Below are positions 27,423 to 36,111 of a DNA stretch of 64,000 nucleotides, piece after piece. Source of the DNA: JAWPMT01 sp965229785. Its GTDB lineage: Bacteria > Bacteroidota > Bacteroidia > Cytophagales > Cyclobacteriaceae. Numbering within the stretch: position 1 is the first letter of the stretch; each line of letters begins with the position of its first letter. The translations under genes were made by a program, and so were the position numbers. Under the pieces are notes generated by a model. That model worked only from the letters and a program-made list of their open reading frames with translations. It ran no database searches and was not told the origin of the DNA. The DNA lies in contig CBDDJS010000001.1 of assembly GCA_965229785.1 (NCBI GenBank), forward strand, positions 4,030,001-4,094,000. Direction: 5' to 3'.

Positions 27423-28442
27423 TCAAATACGATCTTCGGTTTCCACTTCTTCTCTGAGGGAAAGGGATTCAACACTTCGTGCGTCCAACCCCTGTTGGCG
27501 TAGCCATCGGGCATATGTTTCGGTGTATCCATGGGTAACCCAAACACGTTCGGCTCCCGTTTCCTTGATCGCCCAATTAAGTCCATCCCAATCCGCATGA
27601 TCTGATAATACAAATCCCCGGCCACTATTGCGTCGCTTTTTGATTCCTCTAACGTTCATCCAGCCAGACACGGTCCCCACTTCATATGGATGGAATTTGC
27701 GCATCCAACTCGTCCCCATGGCAGAGGAAGGTGTTACAATCAGACTACCTGCAAAGTCTGTACTTCGTTTGGCTTCTTCGGTGACATAGGTCACTGATGG
27801 TAAGTTGGCACCGTCTAGATTGAGCGCCTCGTGAACATTCCAAACCGCCCCATGAACGAAGATTGGTCCTATTTCACGATTAATACTAGTAATGACCCTT
27901 TGTGCTTTGCCCAGGGCATAGGCACATATAATAGAAGTTTTTCCTTCACGTGCATTGTCTGCCCACCATAGATTGATCTCTTCCATCGTCTGTGCCTGTG
28001 GTTTCCACTGGAAAACGGGCAAAGCGAAAGTGGATTCTGTAATAAAGGTGTGGCATCGGACTGGCTCAAAATCAGGCGAAAAGTGATCCGATTCCGTTTT
28101 GTAATCTCCGGAAGCTACCCAAACTTCACCTTTATATTCTACCCGAACCTGCGCACTACCCCAGATATGTCCTGCCGGATGGAAAGAAAATCTTACGCCG
28201 TTGATGGTAAATGATTCGCCAAATTCTTTGAGGGTAAGGTTGATATCTTTTCCCAATCGCAATCTCAGAATCTCCTTGTTCTGACGCTGAGCGATGTAAA
28301 ACTTATGGCCCCAACGCGCATGGTCCGAATGCGCGTGAGTAATTATGGCTTTATCTACGGGATGAGTTGGATCTATGAAAACGTCTGCCCGAGGGCAGTA
28401 AATGCCCTTAGGAGAAAATATCAATAGATCCTCAGTAATCAA
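27423..28442 (-). CDS. Ligase-associated DNA exonuclease (metallo-beta-lactamase fold)
   Basis: A 339-residue MBL/beta-CASP-type nuclease. Metal ligands appear as HAHSDHARWG near residues 36-45, HPAGHIWGS, a GDY, and SDHADWDGL near the C-terminus. It matches the family that usually accompanies an ATP-dependent DNA ligase in a repair cluster, but the ligase is not adjacent here. Its ATG overlaps the folE stop by 4 bases, so it is translated with folE. Confidence 0.85.
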   Translation of the reverse strand: MITEDLLIFSPKGIYCPRADVFIDPTHPVDKAIITHAHSDHARWGHKFYIAQRQNKEILRLRLGKDINLTLKEFGESFTINGVRFSFHPAGHIWGSAQVRVEYKGEVWVASGDYKTESDHFSPDFEPVRCHTFITESTFALPVFQWKPQAQTMEEINLWWADNAREGKTSIICAYALGKAQRVITSINREIGPIFVHGAVWNVHEALNLDGANLPSVTYVTEEAKRSTDFAGSLIVTPSSAMGTSWMRKFHPYEVGTVSGWMNVRGIKKRRNSGRGFVLSDHADWDGLNWAIKETGAERVWVTHGYTETYARWLRQQGLDARSVESLSLREEVETEDRI

Positions 28443-29134
28443 ATTTCAGCTCTGCTGTTTACGTAATTCAAGAATTCGTTTTTGATGTCCTGATCTTTGA
28501 ATTTGCCACTAAAATGAGCAGTTCCAGTTCGACTGTTCGTATCATTGACACCACGAGAAGACACACACATGTGTGCGGCATCCATCACTACTGCAACATC
28601 TTCTGTTTGTAAAATTTTTTTCAACTCGTTCGCAATTTGTACGGTTAATCGCTCCTGTACTTGTGGCCTTTTACTGAAGTACTGAACGATTCGGTTGATT
28701 TTTGACAACCCAATTACTTTTCCACTCGAGAAATAAGCAACATGGGCTTTGCCATAAATCGGCACAAAATGATGTTCACAATGCGAATAAAAAGTTATGT
28801 CCTTCTCCACCAGCATTTGATCATACTGATATTTATTTTCAAAGAGCTTTGGTTCTGGTTTGTTCGCAGGATTGAGGCCTGAAAACACTTCCTTCACGTA
28901 CATTTTGGCCACGCGTCTGGGTGTACCACTCAGGCTATCATCATCCAGGTCGAGCCCCATGATGTGCATGATCTCCCGAAAATGCTTTTCAATGAGTTCT
29001 ATCTTCAGGTCATCGTCCATCACGAACGCATCTTCCCTCAGAGGTGTCTCATCAGAACTGGAGAAGTGATCAAATTCCAGGTCTTCATTTTCGTGATCAG
29101 ATGGGGTATTCAACAAAGTTTCTTTCTGTTTCAT
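28439..29134 (-). CDS. folE: GTP cyclohydrolase I
   Basis: FolE converts GTP to 7,8-dihydroneopterin triphosphate for folate and queuosine/biopterin routes. The 231 residues contain the zinc and active-site motif SHCEHHFVPIYGKAHVAY and AHMCVSSRGVND. A ~40-residue acidic N-terminal extension precedes the catalytic domain. The start at 29134 overlaps the queD 3' end by 38 bases; a Met at residue 39 (MDDDLKIE) is an alternative that would remove the overlap. Confidence 0.95.
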   Translation of the reverse strand: MKQKETLLNTPSDHENEDLEFDHFSSSDETPLREDAFVMDDDLKIELIEKHFREIMHIMGLDLDDDSLSGTPRRVAKMYVKEVFSGLNPANKPEPKLFENKYQYDQMLVEKDITFYSHCEHHFVPIYGKAHVAYFSSGKVIGLSKINRIVQYFSKRPQVQERLTVQIANELKKILQTEDVAVVMDAAHMCVSSRGVNDTNSRTGTAHFSGKFKDQDIKNEFLNYVNSRAEI

Positions 29135-29504
29135 AGAGGGTTATTTTCAAATCCAGCGCTGTATCAATCTTATCGCGAAGGATGTTGTAGATCACTATCG
29201 CGATGTTTTCAGCAGTAGGGATCAAATGCTTAAATTCTTCTACGTCAAGGTTCAAATTCCGGTGGTCGAACTTATCGGTAACATGTTTCTTGATCAGATC
29301 GCTCAACAACTTCATGTCGTAAACATATCCGGTATCAGGATCCGGCTCTCCTACTAATCTGACAATCAGTTCATAGTTGTGACCATGCCAGTTAGGATTA
29401 TTACATTTCCCGAACACCTCTTCATTCTTCTGCTCATCCCAACCTGGATTATGCAAACGATGCGCGGCATTAAAATGTTCTTTCCTGAATACTGCAACTT
29501 TCAT
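29097..29504 (-). CDS. queD: 6-pyruvoyl-tetrahydropterin synthase / 6-carboxytetrahydropterin synthase (QueD)
   Basis: A 135-residue PTPS-family enzyme acting on dihydroneopterin triphosphate. The zinc histidines are in FNAAHRL and NWHGHNYEL, and the catalytic Cys is in FGKCNNP. Being next to folE, it should take FolE's product towards queuosine. Three codons upstream lie in frame, beginning with TTG, but ATG 29504 gives the usual family N-terminus (MKVAVFRKEHF). Confidence 0.93.
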   Translation of the reverse strand: MKVAVFRKEHFNAAHRLHNPGWDEQKNEEVFGKCNNPNWHGHNYELIVRLVGEPDPDTGYVYDMKLLSDLIKKHVTDKFDHRNLNLDVEEFKHLIPTAENIAIVIYNILRDKIDTALDLKITLYETERNFVEYPI

Positions 29505-29649
29505 TCCAATCAATCAACGGATTACTTCCAGAATTAATTCCATAACGAGCAGGTTAACCCGTATCGATGATACAATGTTCTGATTTATTCTATTCGCTGC
29601 AAAGAAAAAGAATTATTTGTTGCTTCGGCGTTTACTTTATCTTCGCCGC

Positions 29650-30306
29650 ATGGTCGTCTCAGAGATAAGGTCCAGCATTCAACGATACCGTGCGGAAGGG
29701 AAACGCATGTTTACCACATCTTCCTTTCAAACACACAGCCTGGTCATGCTTCATATTTTAAGTGAAGTAGACCCGACTATTCCCGTTTACTTCATCAACA
29801 CAGGGTATTTGTTTCCTGAGACCATTTCCTTCAGAGATCAGGTAGCCGAATCGTTCGGATTGAATGTGATCGATCTAAAGCCTCAGACCCCAAAATATTT
29901 GCAACGGGAACCGAATGGAAAGCTCATGTTTACTACAGATCCGGATCATTGTTGCTATTTGAATAAAACGCAGCCGATGGAATCGGTGCTGAGCGTTTTC
30001 GACATCTGGATCAATGGCGTTCGGGCGGATCAAAGTGCCACCAGAAAAGCAATGAAAGTTGAGCAACCCGCGCCTTTCAATTCCATTCGCTTTCATCCCA
30101 TGCTGGACTGGGACAAACGTATGATATTCAAATACATCAAAGAAAAGAATCTGCCCCGCCACCCTTTAGATGCGAAGGGATTTGTAAGCATTGGTTGCGA
30201 ACCCTGTACCCGACAACCGGACCCTGAAATGCAAGAGCGCGAGGCTCGCTGGTATGGCCTCAACAAAGTAGAATGTGGTTTGCACACAGATTTGGTAAGT
30301 AAATGA
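29650..30306 (+). CDS. cysH: Phosphoadenylyl-/adenylyl-sulfate reductase
   Basis: Reduces activated sulfate to sulfite in cysteine synthesis. 218 residues from ATG 29650; an in-frame TTG at 29617 would add 11 basic residues and is not supported. The cysteine pairs of the [4Fe-4S] type are present (DHCCYLNK and GCEPCTR), pointing to an APS-reductase-type enzyme. The catalytic cysteine near the C-terminus is in VECGLH. An epimerase gene follows with a 4-base overlap. Confidence 0.9.
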   Translation: MVVSEIRSSIQRYRAEGKRMFTTSSFQTHSLVMLHILSEVDPTIPVYFINTGYLFPETISFRDQVAESFGLNVIDLKPQTPKYLQREPNGKLMFTTDPDHCCYLNKTQPMESVLSVFDIWINGVRADQSATRKAMKVEQPAPFNSIRFHPMLDWDKRMIFKYIKEKNLPRHPLDAKGFVSIGCEPCTRQPDPEMQEREARWYGLNKVECGLHTDLVSK

Positions 30307-31220
30307 GAATTTTGATCACCGGTGGTGCCGGGTATATTGGCACTGTTTTGACATGGAAGCTTAGCGAAATGGCTGAAGTTGATGAGATCCTGGTCTATGA
30401 TAACCTAAGTAAGGGACACCACAATTTTTTCCTGGGGGAACGCTATCCGAATACCAAAGTAAAATTTATCGAAGGCGAAATTCTTGACTCCAGAAGATTA
30501 AAAAAAGAGATCGAATCATGTGATGCGGTAGTCCACCTGGCGGCGAAAGTAACGACGCCATTTTCTAACACAGATCCACATTTCTTTGAACAGGTCAATC
30601 ACTGGGGTACAGCGGAAGTGGTCTATGCTGCCGAGGAAAGTGACATATCAAAATTCATCTATCTGAGCAGTACAACAGTCTATGGCGCAGGAAAGGATGT
30701 CGCAATGGAAGATACGCATCCCAACCCAAGGACTTTCTACGGAATCTCAAAACTTCGGGGAGAGGAACATGTGGATCGGCTCAAGGAACAAAAAAATGCC
30801 ATTATTCTTCGGGGTGGCAATGTCTATGGGCCCAGTAGAAGTATGCGTTTTGACGCTGTGATCAATAAATTCATGTTCGAGGCGAACTTCAATAACCGGG
30901 TCCAAATATTCGGATCAGGGAAGCAAAGTCGGGCTTTCATTCATGTTAACCATCTGGTTGAATCCATTAAGCATACTTTAATCAATGAAGTCCCTTCGGG
31001 CACATATAACCTCGTAGATAAGAACCTGCAAATCCTGGATATTGTGGATGTCCTGAAAGAACTGTATCCCAGTTTGGAATTTATGTTTACGAACCAACAC
31101 ATGAAACTGAGGGAATTGAGAGTAGATCCTGCCTCTAAACTATTCGATTACATCCCTCGTTGGGAAGAAAATGATTTTGCCAGTGAATTAAAGGAAATGA
31201 AGGAGAGATTCGCGTTTTAA
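30303..31220 (+). CDS. NAD-dependent epimerase/dehydratase (extended SDR)
   Basis: A 305-residue extended SDR with the N-terminal nucleotide motif GGAGYIG, HLAAKV, STTVYG and the catalytic YGISK. It probably acts on nucleotide sugars; the substrate is not clear. It begins in the cysH stop (ATGA) and ends in a 4-base overlap with the opposite-strand dnaX tau stop. Confidence 0.88.
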   Translation: MRILITGGAGYIGTVLTWKLSEMAEVDEILVYDNLSKGHHNFFLGERYPNTKVKFIEGEILDSRRLKKEIESCDAVVHLAAKVTTPFSNTDPHFFEQVNHWGTAEVVYAAEESDISKFIYLSSTTVYGAGKDVAMEDTHPNPRTFYGISKLRGEEHVDRLKEQKNAIILRGGNVYGPSRSMRFDAVINKFMFEANFNNRVQIFGSGKQSRAFIHVNHLVESIKHTLINEVPSGTYNLVDKNLQILDIVDVLKELYPSLEFMFTNQHMKLRELRVDPASKLFDYIPRWEENDFASELKEMKERFAF

Positions 31221-32880
31221 TACTCGAAATCCATTCCTAATTTTTCTTTCAGCGTAACGATGGCCGGATTGATCTCCGCCATGTATTCGAAGATGTCTTT
31301 ACTGGTATAGAGTTTTTTCGTTGATTCAACTTCTTCTACACGTTTTAAGACAGAAATTTTATCATTCTCCAGTTTTGATCGGAGATAGGCCACCGCTTCT
31401 ATCTCTATTCTTTCGAAAATCGTGATCTCCAATGAACTTACCAGTTGTATTTCAACGGCATAACCTTCGGTTTTGGTGATACGACGCTTCAATACTTCGT
31501 TTTCCGTAGAACTGCGCTCCACTTCCAGGTTTCGAAAGTCCGACCAGGCCTTTTCCAACGCTTCCTGGGTGAATTCCGTTACCCGCTCTTCTTTAATGAC
31601 TTGCGCCTCTGTGTCTTCATTTACTTTTTTCGGCCGTTTAAATAGACTGGGTGTTTCCTTTTGTGCCGCATCACCTCCTCCTGCAGATTTTCTGATAGGA
31701 GTAGTGGCTCCTCCTGAGGAGGATACATTACCTGATGGACTGGGCTCGGATGTTGGTGGAGGCGGTTCCGCCGATTGGATCAGGCTACCTTTTTTTTTTC
31801 GGCAGCGGCCAATGTGATGGCACGATTCAAACTTGACAATTTCATCAAGGCCAATTCGATGTGCAAGCGCTGATTTTTGCTGGCTTTATAATTTAAGTCA
31901 CATTGACTTAAGAGATTCAGTCCTGTCAACAAAAACGAGGAACTGATGGCCTCAGATTGTGAAGTGTATTTTTCTTTCACCTTCTCTGATACTTCCAGCA
32001 GAGCAGTCGTGGATTTATCCTTACATACCAACAAGTCTCTGAAGTGAGACTGTAATCCTACGAGGAAATTGTGGCCGTCGAATCCATTTCGCAAAATCTC
32101 ATCGAATAGCAGCAACGAACCGTTCAGGTCTTCTTTCAAAAAGAGATCCACTAATCGGAAATAGTAGTCGTAATCGAGGATATGCAGGTTTTTTATGGCC
32201 TGCTGATAGGTGATTTTCCCATCTGAAGAAAACGTGACAATCAAGTCAAAAATTGACAAGGCATCTCTTAATGCGCCATCGGCCTTTCGGGCAATGAGGT
32301 GTAAAGCATCTTCTTCCGCCTCTACACCTTCTTTATCGGCGATTTTCCGTAACTGATAAACGATATCACTGATCTCAATTCGGTTGAAATCGTAGATCTG
32401 GCATCTGGACAGGATAGTGGGAATTACTTTGTGCTTCTCTGTCGTCGCCAGGATAAAGATCGCGTATGAAGGCGGTTCTTCCAACGTCTTCAAAAAGGCA
32501 TTGAAGGCCTGATTGGACAACATGTGCACCTCATCTATGATGTACACTTTATACTTTCCTTCCTGAGGTGGGTAGCGTACCTGATCAATCAGGTTCCGAA
32601 TGTCCTCCACGCTGTTGTTGGAGGCTGCATCAAGCTCGTAAATATTGAAATTACCAGCATTATCACCCTGACCTTCAGATTCAAAGCCATTTACCATCCG
32701 TGCCATGATACGGGCACAAGTGGTTTTTCCTACGCCACGAGGCCCGCAGAAAAGCAGGGCTTGCGCCAATTGATTACTATCAATGGCGTTCTTCAGGGTA
32801 GTCGTGATATGAGATTGACCAACTACCTCATCGAATCCCAGGGGTCTATATTTTCGAGCAGATACTACGAAGCTGTCCAC
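31217..32880 (-). CDS. dnaX: DNA polymerase III gamma/tau subunit, two products by frameshift
   Basis: The clamp-loader ATPase. Zero-frame product (gamma-like), 31780-32880, 366 residues: Walker A GPRGVGKT (46-53), Walker B VYIIDEVH, sensor-1 TTEKHK, sensor-2 GALRDALS; it ends EKKKVA-stop. A -1 shift on the A10 run at 31790-31799 reads on without a stop to 31217, giving a ~554-residue tau-like product with a Pro/Ser-rich linker, then a C-terminal domain starting at FTQEALEKAWSDF. The Cys4 zinc cluster usual after Walker A is missing. A single-base deletion error in the A10 run is the alternative. Confidence 0.93.
31788..31799 (-). promoter_or_regulatory. dnaX slippery sequence (A10GG)
   Basis: The codons GAA AAA AAA AAG GTA GCC TGA place the heptamer A AAA AAG in the zero frame, the same heptamer used by E. 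coli dnaX, with a stop three codons later. The run could also allow transcriptional slippage as in Thermus. No clear upstream Shine-Dalgarno-like stimulator was seen; a short GGCG/CGCC stem lies downstream at about 31762-31774. Confidence 0.7.
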
Positions 32881-32934
32881 GGCTGCAAATTAAGGAACAT
32901 CTCCCTTAATCTGCGCCAAAAAAATCAATCAAGA

Positions 32935-33732
32935 TTAAAACTTATATCGAATGCCGTTATTGAGCTGATAGAAAAGGTTTTTTAAATCATCGATAACCGG
33001 ATTAAAATCATAATCATAATTAAAGCGCAATATCAAATGGAAGTTTTTGAAGATCTCATCATCCACTTCAAAGACACCACTTAAACGATTCCTCCATACA
33101 TCATCTACTGTATCGTACCCGACCTGATAGAATTGATTATAAGAAATCTTGACATGGGTGAAATTCCGATAAATACCGACATATGAGGCGAGTTTGGGCA
33201 AAGTCCGCTCAGAAAATCCTGATTCATTGATAAAATCCCATCGCTCGTGCTCTATGATACCAGCGAGACCATATTCCAATTCTGCTTTTTCACTTCTAAA
33301 AAAGACGTAACGATAGCCTAAACCACTCACAGCTCTTAATCTCATTTGTCGGGTGATATCATATTGAACCTGAGCAAAAAACTCCGGAGAAAATTTCTTT
33401 CTGTAATTGAGATCAACCCGAAAATGTGAATATCCCTGGCTCACAAAAGTGAAATTCCCGGTCTGGCCGTAAGCCAGATAATTCTTCCAGAAATAGTGAT
33501 CTTTTTTGGTAAAGTATGAAACATTTCCATTTACTCCGAGGTAAAGAAATATCTCATTTTCCCGCACAGGCTCATTAAGGTTATTGAAGGAAAAATCCAC
33601 CTGAATATCGCCCAACCAACCCATGATGGAATCATTGGCAAACTGTCGATGATCTACCTGAAGGATTTGGCTTTGTCCCTGATGCAATCCTAGCATCAAA
33701 ACAAGCCCAAGAAGTATATGCCGGTTATTCAC
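32935..33732 (-). CDS. Outer-membrane beta-barrel protein, DUF481-like
   Basis: A 265-residue protein with a signal peptide (MNNRHILLGLVLMLGLHQGQSQ) and alternating polar/hydrophobic strands ending in an aromatic GIRYKF terminus, as in outer-membrane barrels. The body resembles DUF481 (salt-induced OMP) proteins. The start is GTG at 33732; a shorter start would lose the signal. It is followed by dnaX on the same strand, 54 bases away. Confidence 0.7.
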   Translation of the reverse strand: MNNRHILLGLVLMLGLHQGQSQILQVDHRQFANDSIMGWLGDIQVDFSFNNLNEPVRENEIFLYLGVNGNVSYFTKKDHYFWKNYLAYGQTGNFTFVSQGYSHFRVDLNYRKKFSPEFFAQVQYDITRQMRLRAVSGLGYRYVFFRSEKAELEYGLAGIIEHERWDFINESGFSERTLPKLASYVGIYRNFTHVKISYNQFYQVGYDTVDDVWRNRLSGVFEVDDEIFKNFHLILRFNYDYDFNPVIDDLKNLFYQLNNGIRYKF

Positions 33733-33892
33733 AAGCTTAAATTACTTGCCTCGGATATTATTACCAACAGTAAAAACAAAAATCAGCCTAATGGCTTACC
33801 TCAAATGTAGTATCCGTCAATAACCTGGAAGAAGAATGAATTTGTTGGCTATTCTGGAATCGTCGTTTGTTGGTTTTGACACATACGTCCTC

Positions 33893-34786
33893 CTACAGGG
33901 GACCTTTTAATTGAAAAACATCATCTCGGGCATAGTGTCCCACTGGATCAAAATCCATCTTACCTTTATTTATGATCGACAAATCCAATTCTGCTGTAAT
34001 TATTCCTCGTTCATCCCATAGTGGGCCCGCCACTATTTTGCCCAGGGGATCTACAATGACACTCCCTCCCCTGCTGATAACCTCTGGCAATTGGGAAACC
34101 TCTTCACCCGGCAAATCTTCCGGGTAATCCGATTGGGTCACATACTGATTGCATCCTAACACAAAGCACCGACCTTCGCAGGCGATGTGTTGCATAGTGG
34201 CCTGCCAGCTATCTCGTTGATCCGCTGTAGGAGCCATATAAATATCGATTCCTTGTTGATATAACCAGGTACGGGCCAGGGGCATGTAATTTTCCCAACA
34301 GATCAATCCTCCTAATCTTCCATAAGGTGAATCATATACCGATAAATCTTTACCATCTCCTTCCCCCCAGACAATCCTTTCAGCCCCAGTGGGTTTCAAC
34401 TTCCGATGCTTACCCAGCAATTGTCCCTGATTATCGAAATACAACATGGTACAATAGAGTGTACCTGTCTCTCCTTGTTCGATCACACCAATGACCAGAT
34501 AACTATCGTAGGTTTTAGCAATTTCCGACAGTCGATCTACTGCGGGGCCAGGCACCTTCATACTGCTGTCCCAATAACGAAGCCACATGTCTCTACCCGC
34601 ATCACTTCTACTACCAACTACCGTTCCGAAGGAGAGCCCTCTGGGGTAAGCTGATAAAAATGCTTCCGGGAAAAGAATCAGATCAACAGATTGTTCACTG
34701 GCTTTCTTCACCAGTGTTTCTACTTTTTGTAAACTGGCTTCCAGGTCGAAAAGAACCGGAGAATCTTGGATTAGGGCAACTTTCAT
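33893..34786 (-). CDS. Nitrilase-superfamily hydrolase
   Basis: A 297-residue carbon-nitrogen hydrolase. The catalytic triad is visible as Glu41 (LFPEAF), Lys129 (HRKLKPT) and Cys163 (GLICWENYM). The HRKLKPT and CWENYMPLAR contexts match branch-1 nitrilases, which hydrolyse nitriles to acids and ammonia. It is a single-gene unit; the physiological nitrile is unknown. Confidence 0.92.
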   Translation of the reverse strand: MKVALIQDSPVLFDLEASLQKVETLVKKASEQSVDLILFPEAFLSAYPRGLSFGTVVGSRSDAGRDMWLRYWDSSMKVPGPAVDRLSEIAKTYDSYLVIGVIEQGETGTLYCTMLYFDNQGQLLGKHRKLKPTGAERIVWGEGDGKDLSVYDSPYGRLGGLICWENYMPLARTWLYQQGIDIYMAPTADQRDSWQATMQHIACEGRCFVLGCNQYVTQSDYPEDLPGEEVSQLPEVISRGGSVIVDPLGKIVAGPLWDERGIITAELDLSIINKGKMDFDPVGHYARDDVFQLKGPL

Positions 34787-34831
34787 GATTAATTCGCAAG
34801 AGATTCGAATGTAATCAAACTAAGACAACAG

Positions 34832-36094
34832 ATGAGACAATTATTATTCCTGGGTATACTGCTTTGTGTTCAATGGGCCCACGGTCAAAACAACAATAAG
34901 TATAAGCGTGGTTATATGGTAACGAATCAAGGTGATACCCTGCAAGGTGAGATCAACTTCAACTGGAACCAACGACCGACCTCTTTGTCCTTTAAGCAAG
35001 GGTCTCTTATTCAGTCCTACACGGTCGAAGACATTGCAAGTTTTCAAATAAAAGGAGGTGACTTATTCATCCGAAAGGATGTTGAGGTGGACGTTAGCCC
35101 TACCATGATGGAAAACCTCCTGGAAATAGGGAACGACCCCATGGAACCTATGCGTCTCTTTCTGAAAGTACTACAACTGGGAAAGGCAAATCTTTATCAA
35201 AGTTTTGATGAGAAGAGGCAACGCTTCCATTATTTTCTGGAAACTGCCCAATCTGATGGCACCGTGGAACTCATCGAAAACCGACGCAAAGTACCTGAAG
35301 GTTCGTATGAAGCGGATGAGGTCACCGCAAGTGCGGCAGGGGCCGTGAAGACACAAGACAAATACAAAGGGCAGTTGCTCTATTTATTGAAAGGTTGTGA
35401 TCGCTCAGTTCTGGAAATTCAGGGCATGAAAGAACTGACTCAAAAGAGCATCATGAAAATCATCGAGAGTTTCAACACCTGCCAATCAAAAAAAATCACT
35501 TACCGACAAGATAAAATTTTAAGAGGATCGAAAATTGAATTCGGAATAATGGCAGGGATTCAGATGATGGATGTTACGTTGGAAGATGAAATCACCTTAC
35601 CTGATGGCATCAACACAGACGCTTCTTTGAGCCCGGTTCTTGGGTTAGATCTGCAATTCCAGTTTAGTAATCGACGGGTCTTTGGCCTGGGCCTGCAAGC
35701 TTTCTACAGCAGATTTGCGACCAATGAAACTTTCTTTGAAAGGCGGGCTGTGCTTTCCGGGTTTTCTACCATAGATTACGAATGGGAACAACTGACCACT
35801 CTGGCCAAATTCAACTTCAATTTTGGTGCTTCTGACAAATTCTTCTTTGCCAATACGGGTTTTGGCGTGAATTGGATTGGCAATGCAAGAGGAGATAAAT
35901 CTTTAGATTCCGGAAGCGATTTAAGTGTACTCACAAGTAATAAAGACCGACATCTGATATTTTCTCTTGGTGGTGGGTACCAACATAAAAGGCTTAGAAC
36001 AGCATTGGATCTTGAGATTGGGACTAACTCAATTCACCTACAATTTGCCGATACGCGTACCCTAAGTCTGAAGATTTCCTATTTCTTATTATAA
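34832..36094 (+). CDS. Secreted protein with C-terminal outer-membrane barrel, unknown function
   Basis: A 420-residue protein with a signal peptide (ILLCVQWAHGQ). The N-terminal part has the GDTLQGEINF pattern common in Bacteroidota envelope proteins. From about residue 230 (KIEFGIMAGIQ) the sequence alternates as in a small outer-membrane barrel and ends LSLKISYFLL. Function is not known. It converges with the T9SS protein gene, with 17 bases between the stops. Confidence 0.65.
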   Translation: MRQLLFLGILLCVQWAHGQNNNKYKRGYMVTNQGDTLQGEINFNWNQRPTSLSFKQGSLIQSYTVEDIASFQIKGGDLFIRKDVEVDVSPTMMENLLEIGNDPMEPMRLFLKVLQLGKANLYQSFDEKRQRFHYFLETAQSDGTVELIENRRKVPEGSYEADEVTASAAGAVKTQDKYKGQLLYLLKGCDRSVLEIQGMKELTQKSIMKIIESFNTCQSKKITYRQDKILRGSKIEFGIMAGIQMMDVTLEDEITLPDGINTDASLSPVLGLDLQFQFSNRRVFGLGLQAFYSRFATNETFFERRAVLSGFSTIDYEWEQLTTLAKFNFNFGASDKFFFANTGFGVNWIGNARGDKSLDSGSDLSVLTSNKDRHLIFSLGGGYQHKRLRTALDLEIGTNSIHLQFADTRTLSLKISYFLL

Positions 36095-36111
36095 GAAGAA
36101 CACAAATACTT

